From Bacillota bacterium (GTDB lineage: Bacteria; Bacillota; Clostridia; Oscillospirales; Ethanoligenentaceae), in the NCBI GenBank assembly GCA_023391535.1, contig JAEWAU010000113.1:1-25280 (forward strand): a DNA stretch of 25,280 nt, read 5' to 3'. Positions 14,106-20,840 of the stretch are shown piece after piece (the stretch's first letter is position 1; each line of letters starts with the position of its first letter). The notes beneath the pieces were generated by a model. The model searched no databases, had not been told where the DNA came from, and saw nothing but the letters and a program-made list of their open reading frames with translations. The position numbers and the translations under genes are program-made.

Positions 14106-16436
14106 CTACGGCGCGGTGAACGCGCCCCCGCGCGTGTAAAACGCCTGCGGCGCCGCGCGCACTGCCGCCCCCAGCCCGGCGCACTGGGTAAGCATTCCGG
14201 AACCGGCATCCCCCGAGGCGAACGCGGGCGAGGCCCACCCGGCAAGGCTCCCCTGCTCCGCGCTTCCGCACAAAAGCAGCGCGGCGGAAAGCGCCGCGGG
14301 GGTATAGGCGGAATAATCCCCGCCCGAGGCCGCCTCGGCGCGGGCCGCGCCGCAGCGCAGCTGCCCGAGCAGGCAGCTGCCCGTCGAATCCGGCAGCAGC
14401 AGAATCTGCGCGCCGGAGGGCAGCGTGATGCGCGACGGCACGGAGACCGCCTGCGGAGGCGAAAAGCCCGTATCCGTTTTGGTACCGCCTTTCGCGGGCA
14501 TATAGGCGTAGCGCACCGGCACCGCGCCCTCCAGCACCGCGAGCGCGCGGGCCTCTCCGCTCGAACTTCCGAGCAGCACGGCCGCGTCCACGGATGCGAC
14601 GCCCCGGCGCCTGAGCACCGCCTCGGCCTGCGACGCGCCGCCCGGCGTTTCGGGCAGGCCCAGAATCACGGCCCGGCCGCCCGAAACCACCACCGCGCCC
14701 CCGCCCGAAAGCGCCTCCACCACCGTGACGCCGCGCGCGGCCATCGTATAGCTCAGCGCGCCCACCGAAAGCAGGAAGCACACGCAGGCAAAACAGGCGG
14801 CAAACGCGGCGCGGAGCGTTACCGGGCGGGAACCGGCGTCCGCCGCCGCAATCTCCGGCGCCGGGCTTTCCGGAAGGGCTTCCGGCGGCAGGGTTGCAGG
14901 CGGCGGGCACGCGGGCGTTTCAGGCGTTTTTGCCCGCGAAGCGCGTTTTGCCGCCGCAAATGACGCCGCCGCGAGCAGCGCGGCGAACAGCAGAAAGAGG
15001 TTCAAATACCCGTATTGCACCGAAACGGCGGCGAACGGCAGCGACGCGAGCCCCCGCGCCGCCCACAGCATCAGCGCGCAGGCAAGGCGCACAAGCAGTG
15101 CCAGCGGGCGCGCGAGAAACGCAAGCGCCGGAACGGCGGCGAGCGGCGCCAGCACCGCCGCGGCCAGCGTGACGAAAAACGAAACGGGCACCTCCAGAAG
15201 GTTTGCGGCCAGCGTCACCACCGAAACGCGCCCGAACACGAGCGCGATCACCGGGTAGGTGAGCAGCGTGGCACCCGCCGTTTCGCACAGCAGTGCGCAC
15301 GGTGCGCGCAGGAAGCCCGCCGCACGCGGCAGGCGGCCGAAAGTGGTGCGCAGCGGCCGGTACAGCCGGGGCGAAACCAGAACCATGCCCAGCGTGGCGA
15401 ACGCCGAGAGCAGCAGCCCCACGTCCGCTGCCGCGAAGGGGTTTGCCGCGCAGAGCGCAAGCACCGCGAAGCCCAGCGCGTTGAGCGTATCCGCCTCGCG
15501 CCGCACCAGCACGCCGCAAAGGCACAAAAGTCCCATCAGCCCCGCGCGCATCACCGAAGCCGAAAAGCCCGTGAGGGCCATGAACCCGGCCACGGCGGCC
15601 ATCGCCGCCACGGCGGAAGCGCGGCGCGGCAGCCGAAGCGCGGCCAGCAGCAAAAGCAGGTATTCCATGAGCAGCGAAACCTGCGTGCCCGAAACGGCGA
15701 GGATATGGGAGATGCCCGTGGCCGAAAAATCATCGGAGACGCTCTGCGGCAGGCCCGAGGTATCGCCGATGAGGATGCCGGCGGCAAGCGCCCCCTCACG
15801 TCCGCCCACCAGGCGCTCGAGCGTTTCGGATATCCACACGCGCAGCCGGATGGCCTGATAATAGAGCGGCCGCGAGGACGCGGGCGTTACGGAAACGCTC
15901 TGCGCCGCCGCGAACAGGTACACGCCCTTGGACTGGTAGTACATGCGGCTGGTGTAGCCCGAGCCGCTCTGCGCCGGGGGCAGCGTGAGCGCCGCTTTTG
16001 CGGTGATATGGTCAAACGGGCGCGCGGAAAGCGGCGAAGCGGTTTTGAGCCGCACGGTGGCGCGCACGCCGGTCGGTTTGCCGTTCACCGTGATGGAATC
16101 GGCCTTCACGGGATAATAATACGAGCCGTAGCTTTGCTGCGGCTCGTCGGCGATCACGCCCGAAAGCACCGCCGTTTTGCCCGCGAGGGCGGCGGCGGGC
16201 TGTACCCACAGAATTTGCGCCAGGCAGAACCAGAACAGGGCGAGGGAGGCGGTGAGCAGCGCCAACGCCGCCTGCGCCCGTTTGCGGAAACGCGGCAGGC
16301 CGAACAAAACGGCCGCGGCGAGCAGCGCGCAAAACGCCCCCAGCGCCGCGCTCGCGCCCAAACCGGCGAACGCGGCGGCGATGAGCGCGCCCAGCGCGGA
16401 AAAGCCGGCCACCGCGAACGGCCTGCGCACCCGCAT
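14106..16436 (-). CDS. comEC: ComEC/Rec2-family DNA uptake channel with degenerate C-terminal domain
   Basis: A 776-residue protein: N-terminal TMs, an OB-like DUF4131 region (about 85-185, starting GKTAVLSGVIADEP), the competence core from about 210 (GDTSGLPQSVSDDFSATGISHILAVSG) with about ten TMs to residue 495, a Pro/Ala-rich linker, one TM (~545-565) and a C-terminal remnant. The core keeps His244 but has SGTQV (249-253) in place of the usual SGxHV. The C-terminal domain should be metallo-beta-lactamase-like with an HxHxDH-type cluster, but no histidine occurs after residue 244. It could still pass single-stranded DNA across the membrane. GGAGG precedes ATG 16436. Confidence 0.92.
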   Translation of the reverse strand: MRVRRPFAVAGFSALGALIAAAFAGLGASAALGAFCALLAAAVLFGLPRFRKRAQAALALLTASLALFWFCLAQILWVQPAAALAGKTAVLSGVIADEPQQSYGSYYYPVKADSITVNGKPTGVRATVRLKTASPLSARPFDHITAKAALTLPPAQSGSGYTSRMYYQSKGVYLFAAAQSVSVTPASSRPLYYQAIRLRVWISETLERLVGGREGALAAGILIGDTSGLPQSVSDDFSATGISHILAVSGTQVSLLMEYLLLLLAALRLPRRASAVAAMAAVAGFMALTGFSASVMRAGLMGLLCLCGVLVRREADTLNALGFAVLALCAANPFAAADVGLLLSAFATLGMVLVSPRLYRPLRTTFGRLPRAAGFLRAPCALLCETAGATLLTYPVIALVFGRVSVVTLAANLLEVPVSFFVTLAAAVLAPLAAVPALAFLARPLALLVRLACALMLWAARGLASLPFAAVSVQYGYLNLFLLFAALLAAASFAAAKRASRAKTPETPACPPPATLPPEALPESPAPEIAAADAGSRPVTLRAAFAACFACVCFLLSVGALSYTMAARGVTVVEALSGGGAVVVSGGRAVILGLPETPGGASQAEAVLRRRGVASVDAAVLLGSSSGEARALAVLEGAVPVRYAYMPAKGGTKTDTGFSPPQAVSVPSRITLPSGAQILLLPDSTGSCLLGQLRCGAARAEAASGGDYSAYTPAALSAALLLCGSAEQGSLAGWASPAFASGDAGSGMLTQCAGLGAAVRAAPQAFYTRGGAFTAP

Positions 16437-16464
16437 GTTCGCCCCTCCTCCCCTGCGGCGGTTG

Positions 16465-17004
16465 TTACTTGAAGAACAGGGGCAGCGGAGCCAGGAACCG
16501 GATATCCTTGCGGTCCTTCGCGTCGCCCTCGGCCAGAACGGCCATGCGGCCCACGATGTCGCCGCCGGATTCCTCCACGAGCTTTTCCACGGCCGTCAGC
16601 GATTCGCCCGTGGAGATCACGTCGTCCACGATGAGCACACGGCGTCCCTTCATGGCCGCGGCGTCGTCGCGGTCGATATACAGGCGCTGGAGCTTGGCGG
16701 TGGTGATGGATTTGACCTCCACCGAGATGGGGTCCTTCATATAGAGCTTCGGGCCCTTGCGGGCGATGAGGTATTTGTTCACCCCGAGCTGGCGCGCCAT
16801 CTCGTAGGCGAGCGGAATGCCCTTGGCCTCCGCCGTGATGATAATATCGTGCGCCGGGGCGACTTTGATGAGCTCCCGCGCGCAGTTCACCGTAAGCTCC
16901 ACGTCGCCGAACATGATGAACGCCGCGATGTCCAGATGGTCGTCCACCCGGCAGATGGGCAGTTCCCTTGTGAGGCCCGCCACCTTCAGCGTATATGTAG
17001 CCAT
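16465..17004 (-). CDS. Phosphoribosyltransferase, adenine-PRTase-like
   Basis: A 179-residue type I phosphoribosyltransferase. The PRPP-binding loop is VLIVDDVISTGES (123-135), and the segment EAKGIPLAYEMARQLG (59-74) is the usual earlier PRTase helix. Size and layout are closest to adenine phosphoribosyltransferase and PurR-type PRTases, which salvage purine bases using PRPP or sense PRPP; which of these applies is not decided by sequence alone. ATG 17004 has GGGGAGG eight bases upstream. It precedes comEC by 28 bases and probably shares a transcript with it. No purine riboswitch was recognised upstream. Confidence 0.85.
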   Translation of the reverse strand: MATYTLKVAGLTRELPICRVDDHLDIAAFIMFGDVELTVNCARELIKVAPAHDIIITAEAKGIPLAYEMARQLGVNKYLIARKGPKLYMKDPISVEVKSITTAKLQRLYIDRDDAAAMKGRRVLIVDDVISTGESLTAVEKLVEESGGDIVGRMAVLAEGDAKDRKDIRFLAPLPLFFK

Positions 17005-17079
17005 AAGCCTTTCCTCCCCTGGTCGTTTTGCGCCGCGAAAATTGGAGCGCGGCGCGCCGGGCGCCGCCCGGAGTATCCT

Positions 17080-17149
17080 GCGAATTTCCGACCCGGTTGC
17101 GGCCGAAAATCTGCGCCAAAACCCGTACAGATTCTTTTCACGCGGACTT
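17080..17149. repeat. Hairpin repeat, copy 1 (between hinT and the PRTase gene)
   Basis: Shares with 17601-17682, on the plus strand, GCGAAT, then TCCGACC, then GCGCCAAAACCC, and then CTTTT and CGCGGA. On the minus strand GTCCGCG and GAAAA can pair with TTTT and CGCAGAT to form an imperfect stem, weaker than copy 2. It begins about 28 bases after the hinT stop. Confidence 0.6.
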
Positions 17150-17176
17150 GCTCCGCTTTGGGTCCGGATATTCGTA

Positions 17177-17518
17177 TCAGCCCATTTTTCCGAGCATCTT
17201 GCGCCCGCCCATCACGTGGAAGTGCAGGTGCAAAACGGTCTGGTCCGCGTCCGGGCCGCAGTTGGAAACGACGCGGTATCCGTTTTCGAGCTTCAGCTCT
17301 TTTGCCAGGCGCGCGATCACCTCGAAGATGTGGGCCACCACCGCGCTGTTTTCCGCGCCGATGCCGCTCACGGACGGGATGTGCACTTTTGGAACCACGA
17401 GAAAATGCACCGGCGTCTGCGGATTGATGTCGTAAAACGCCCGCACGGCGTCGTCCTCATACAGCGTTTTGGAGGGAATTTCCCCCGCCGCGATCTTGCA
17501 GAACAGGCAGTCTTCCAT
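17177..17518 (-). CDS. hinT: HIT-family nucleotide hydrolase (HinT-like)
   Basis: A 113-residue histidine-triad protein. The catalytic HLHFH (His97, His99, His101) is intact, the N-terminus DCLFCKIAAGEIPS is the classic opening with a zinc-binding-type CxxC (Cys4, Cys7), and YEDDAVRAFYDINPQTPVHFL is the nucleotide-binding part. Members hydrolyse purine phosphoramidates and also release adenylate from lysyl-AMP, which fits its place directly after an aminoacyl-tRNA synthetase gene. ATG 17518 has AAGGAGG nine bases upstream. Length is normal for the family and no residue of the triad is missing. Confidence 0.96.
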   Translation of the reverse strand: MEDCLFCKIAAGEIPSKTLYEDDAVRAFYDINPQTPVHFLVVPKVHIPSVSGIGAENSAVVAHIFEVIARLAKELKLENGYRVVSNCGPDADQTVLHLHFHVMGGRKMLGKMG

Positions 17519-17600
17519 GCCGCCCGGCCTCCTTTTCCGAAATCATGCGCCCTCCCCGGTAGTATGGGCGCCCCGGCGGCAGTTTACGCGGTGCCGGAGC

Positions 17601-17682
17601 GCGAATATTGTTCTCCGACCAGCATGTGGATAAAATCCGCGCCAAAACCCATAGAGGAAAGCTTTTGCCGCGGATCTTTATC
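17601..17682. repeat. Hairpin repeat, copy 2 (between alaS and hinT)
   Basis: GATAAAATCCGCG (17629-17641) pairs with CGCGGATCTTTATC (17669-17682), and the inner CCAAAAC pairs with GCTTTTG, giving a stem of about 18-19 bp with one bulge and one mismatch. The flank carries the same GCGAAT and TCCGACC words as the copy at 17080. On the minus strand the stem is followed by ATTTTAT, so it could stop some alaS transcripts. A 22-codon ORF beginning MGFGADF (minus strand) lies across it, but has no ribosome binding site. Confidence 0.65.
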
Positions 17683-17714
17683 ACCTTTAAACCGGAGAAA
17701 AGTATAGAGAGCGT

Positions 17715-20357
17715 TTATTTGTACATGTCCGCGGCGAGGCCCGCCACGGCGGCGAGGGCTTCGTCCGCCTTTTCGGGCTGCTTGCCTCCCGCCATGGCGC
17801 TTTCGGCCCGGCCTCCGCCGGAACCGCCCGCGATCTTCGCCACCGCGCGCACGAGCGCGCCCGCGTTGGCGCCGTGGGCCACGGCGTTTTTGCCGCAGGC
17901 CGCTGCGAAGTTCAGGCGGCCGTCCGCCACGCCCGCGAGCACGATGACCACGTCCGGCTCGGTTTCGCGCGCGCGGTCGGTGAGCAGACGCAGCGTGTCG
18001 CCGCCCTCGGAAAGCCGCGCGGTAACAACCTTGAAGCCGCCCGCGCTCTTCGCGCCCGCCAGAAGCCCGCCGAGCTGCGACTGCGCGAGCCGGGCGTTCA
18101 GTTCCTCAATTTCTTTCTCCCGGGTGCGCAGCTCCTGCATCAGGGCCGCGGCGCGCGCGGGCAGCTCCGCCGGGCCTGCCTTAAGAGTCTGCGCCGCTTC
18201 GCGCGCGCGCTCCTCCTCCTGCCCGAGCAGTTCGAGCAGGTTCTGGCCCGTAACACCCTCCACGCGGCGCACGCCCGCCGCCACGGAGGTTTCGGTAACG
18301 ATATGGAACAGGCCGATCTGCGCGGTGTTCTTCACGTGCGTACCGCCGCAGAACTCGATGGACGCCTGCTTTTCGCCGCCGCCCATGCGCACCACGCGCA
18401 CGTTATCGCCGTACTTCTCGCCGAACAGCGCCATCGCCCCGGTTTTGCGCGCCTCCTCGATGGGCATCACCTGCGTTTCCACCGGCAGCGCGGCCAGAAT
18501 ATTTTCATTTACGCCCTGCTCCACGAGCTTCAGCTCCTCGGGCGTGAGCGCGGTGAAATGCGTAAAGTCGAACCGCACGCGGCGGGAATCCACGAGCTGG
18601 CCCGCCTGCTCCACATGGCTGCCCAGCACGCGCCGCAGCGAAGCCTGCAGCAGATGCGCGGCGCTGTGGTTGCGCATCGTTGCGGCGCGGGCCGTAATGT
18701 CCACCCGCGCGGTGAGGCGGTCGCCCTCCGAAAGGGTGCCCGAAATCACTTCGCCCACGTGTACGTAGCGCCCCGAGGGGGACTTTTTGCACACGCTCAC
18801 GCGCACCACGGCGGTATCGGAGGCGAGCACGCCGCAGTCGCCCACCTGGCCGCCGCTTTCGGCGTAGAAGGGCGTGCGGTCGAGAATGACGGAAACCTCG
18901 CCGCCTGAGACGAAGCTCACGCGCTCGCCGCCCGCGAACAGAGCCGCTGCCGTCGCCTCGCTTTCGAGCGTTTCGTACCCCACAAACTGCGTAACGGGCG
19001 TATCGCCGTCGTTCGAATCGGCCAGGGCGCCCTCGCCGGAGGCGGCGCGCGCCGCGCGGGCGCGCTCGCGCTGCTCGGCCATGAGTTTGTCGAAGCCGTC
19101 GGCGTCCACGTCGATGTTGCGCTCCAAAAGAATCTCGCGCGTGAGGTCGAGCGGAAAGCCGTAGGTATCGTAGAGACGGAAGGCCGCCTCGCCGCCCAGC
19201 GTCTTTTTGCCGTTTTCATCCGGCGTAAGGCCGGCCGCGGCGGTTTCGAGCAGGCTCAGGCCCTGGTCGATGGTGGCGGCGAACCGCTCCTCCTCGTTTG
19301 CCAGCACGCGCTTGATGTAGTCTTTCTTCGCGCGCAGCTCCGGGTAGTGGCCCTCGTTCTCGCGCACCACGGTATCCACCACGTCGGCCAAAAACGGCCC
19401 TTCGATGCCCAGCAGACGGCCAAAGCGCGCCGCGCGGCGCAGCAGGCGCCGCAGCACGTAGCCGCGCCCCTCGTTCGAGGGAAGGATGCCGTCCGCCGCC
19501 ATGAAGGTGGTGGAACGGATATGGTCGGTGATGACGCGCAGGGCGACGTCGGCCTTTTCATTCTCGCCGTAGGTGACGCCCGCGATGCGTCCCACATGCT
19601 TCATGATGTTCTGGATGGTGTCCACCTCGAAGAGGTTGTTCACATCCTGGAGGATGACGGCCAGGCGCTCGAGCCCCATGCCGGTGTCGATATTGGGTTT
19701 GGGCAGCGGGGTGTAATGGCCCTTGCCGTCGCTGTCGAACTGCTGGAACACGAGGTTCCAGAACTCGACGTAGCGGTCGCAGTCGCAGCCCACCTTGCAA
19801 TCGGGCTTGCCGCAGCCGTACTTTTCGCCGCGGTCGAAGTAGATTTCGGAGCAGGGGCCGCACGGCAGGCTGCCGTGTTCCCAGAAATTATCCTCGCGCC
19901 CGAAGCGCGCCATATGGGAGGGGTCCACCCCCACCTCTTTGGTCCAGATGTCGAATGCCTCGTCGTCGTCCTCGTAGACGGTCACCCAGAGCTTATCGGC
20001 GGGCATGGCGAGCACCTTGGTGCAGAATTCCCACGCGAAGGCCGTGGCCTCGTGCTTGAAATAATCCCCGAACGAGAAGTTTCCAAGCATCTCGAAATAA
20101 GTGCCGTGGCGCGCCGTTTTGCCAACGCGCTCGATATCGGGCGTGCGGATGCATTTCTGGCAGGTGCACACGCGCTTCGCCGGCGGTTTCTCCTGCCCCA
20201 GGAAGTATTTCTTCATCGGCGCCATGCCGGCGTTGATGAGCAGCAGCGACTTGTCGCCCTGCGGCACGAGCGGGAAGCTCGGCAGGCGCACATGCCCCTT
20301 GCTTTCAAAAAAAGCGAGGTATTTTTCCCTCAGTTCGTTCAAGCCCGTCCATTCCAT
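17715..20357 (-). CDS. alaS: Alanyl-tRNA synthetase
   Basis: An 880-residue, full-length enzyme. Order: class II catalytic domain (opening GLNELREKYLAFFESKGH), with the cysteine-rich insertion CGKPDCKVGCDCDRY seen in clostridial members; tRNA-recognition domain; editing domain with both zinc-binding pairs, HSAAH (His564, His568) and CGGTH (Cys670, His674); and C-terminal DHHA1 domain with coiled coil and the GGSGGGR stretch. It charges tRNA-Ala and hydrolyses Ser/Gly mischarged tRNA. ATG 20357 has GGGGGATT about nine bases upstream. It has its own promoter and a ~220-base structured leader that is not a recognisable T-box. It heads the minus-strand run continuing to hinT. Confidence 0.98.
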   Translation of the reverse strand: MEWTGLNELREKYLAFFESKGHVRLPSFPLVPQGDKSLLLINAGMAPMKKYFLGQEKPPAKRVCTCQKCIRTPDIERVGKTARHGTYFEMLGNFSFGDYFKHEATAFAWEFCTKVLAMPADKLWVTVYEDDDEAFDIWTKEVGVDPSHMARFGREDNFWEHGSLPCGPCSEIYFDRGEKYGCGKPDCKVGCDCDRYVEFWNLVFQQFDSDGKGHYTPLPKPNIDTGMGLERLAVILQDVNNLFEVDTIQNIMKHVGRIAGVTYGENEKADVALRVITDHIRSTTFMAADGILPSNEGRGYVLRRLLRRAARFGRLLGIEGPFLADVVDTVVRENEGHYPELRAKKDYIKRVLANEEERFAATIDQGLSLLETAAAGLTPDENGKKTLGGEAAFRLYDTYGFPLDLTREILLERNIDVDADGFDKLMAEQRERARAARAASGEGALADSNDGDTPVTQFVGYETLESEATAAALFAGGERVSFVSGGEVSVILDRTPFYAESGGQVGDCGVLASDTAVVRVSVCKKSPSGRYVHVGEVISGTLSEGDRLTARVDITARAATMRNHSAAHLLQASLRRVLGSHVEQAGQLVDSRRVRFDFTHFTALTPEELKLVEQGVNENILAALPVETQVMPIEEARKTGAMALFGEKYGDNVRVVRMGGGEKQASIEFCGGTHVKNTAQIGLFHIVTETSVAAGVRRVEGVTGQNLLELLGQEEERAREAAQTLKAGPAELPARAAALMQELRTREKEIEELNARLAQSQLGGLLAGAKSAGGFKVVTARLSEGGDTLRLLTDRARETEPDVVIVLAGVADGRLNFAAACGKNAVAHGANAGALVRAVAKIAGGSGGGRAESAMAGGKQPEKADEALAAVAGLAADMYK

Positions 20358-20392
20358 GGCTGCGGAATCCCCCTTGATTTTTTCGCGTTCTA

Positions 20393-20484
20393 CCTACAGC
20401 ATTTCCAAAAAAGATTGAACCGTTCCGGGGTATTTCGCCTTTCGAAATACGGCTTCTCACAATCTTTAATGGAATTGTTCTAAA
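20393..20484. repeat. MITE-like palindromic element B, in the alaS leader
   Basis: Inverted repeats CATTTCCAAAAAAGATTG (20400-20417) and CAATCTTTAATGGAATTG (20460-20477) match at 15 of 18 positions. A perfect inner hairpin GTATTTCG / CGAAATAC lies at 20430-20450. The left end CCTACAGCATTTCCA is identical, over 15 bases, to the left end of element C. It begins 36 bases before the alaS start and would be transcribed in the leader. Confidence 0.65.
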
Positions 20485-20502
20485 CCGGCGGCCAAACGTC
20501 GT

Positions 20503-20571
20503 TTTCCGCGCCCCCGGCGCCGCAGCCGCTTCCCCTTTTGCGGGCAAAGCGGCGCGCCGGAAGCGCGGAAA
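20503..20571 (-). promoter_or_regulatory. Large GC-rich stem-loop at the 5' end of the alaS transcript
   Basis: TTTCCGCGC (20503-20511) pairs with GCGCGGAAA (20563-20571); within it CGGCGCC pairs with GCGCCGG and GCCGCTTCCCC with GGGCAAAGCGGC in an interrupted stem. The expected alaS transcript start is only about ten bases upstream, so this forms the first structure of the leader. No T-box antiterminator word was found, so the role is unknown. Confidence 0.5.
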
Positions 20572-20583
20572 GGCAATATTTTA

Positions 20584-20613
20584 ATTATAGCACAGCAAAA
20601 TTGCCTAATTCAA
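20584..20613 (-). promoter_or_regulatory. Sigma-A promoter of alaS
   Basis: On the minus strand TTGAAT (20613-20608), an 18-base spacer and a perfect TATAAT (20589-20584). The resulting leader is about 220 bases and contains the GC-rich stem-loop and element B. Confidence 0.75.
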
Positions 20614-20709
20614 GCCATAGCGCCCCGCGCCCGCGATTTTTTGCCCCGCGCGTAACGAAGCTGTCACTTTTCGTTGCCGGAACTGTTACCGCCGCGTTGC
20701 GCACCTGTT

Positions 20710-20738
20710 ACAAATATCCGGGCAAACTGGGCTATACT
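20710..20738 (+). promoter_or_regulatory. Possible promoter of the LRR gene
   Basis: A TATACT -10 at 20733-20738 with a weak TACAAA/TTACAA -35 at an 18-19 base spacing. It is about 100 bases before the ATG. The remainder of the 20358-20840 interval between alaS and this gene holds the alaS control elements described separately. Confidence 0.35.
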
Positions 20739-20749
20739 GGTAGAGTCAA

Positions 20750-20788
20750 GGCTGTTCCCGGGCAGCCCGAACCGCGCGGCAAAGCCGC
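20750..20788 (+). promoter_or_regulatory. Two small hairpins in the LRR gene leader
   Basis: GGCTG (20750-20754) pairs with CAGCC (20763-20767), then GCGGC-AAA-GCCGC (20776-20788). They fall between the possible promoter and the GAGGAG site. They match no riboswitch that I can name. Confidence 0.3.
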
Positions 20789-20840
20789 TGGAATTTGTGT
20801 TGGTAAACGCAGAAACAAAGACAAGAGGAGTGGATGGTTG

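Noticed and set aside
14056..14910. Upstream extension of holA to 634 residues
   Set aside because: The extension is the comEC gene in another frame and is Gly/Arg-rich; a strong GGAGGG site selects ATG 14055.
15015..16472. Plus-strand open frame of 485 codons over comEC
   Set aside because: Low-complexity Arg/Gln/His composition, antisense to comEC, and no start signal.
20340..20620. T-box riboswitch for alaS
   Set aside because: The region is structured and suitably placed, but the conserved antiterminator word and a terminator with U-tract are not visible.
20712..20800. Cyclic-di-GMP-I riboswitch before the LRR gene, suggested by GGGCAAAC
   Set aside because: The second conserved block (ACGCAAAGCC) and the tetraloop receptor are not in register, and a possible -10 box lies inside the segment.
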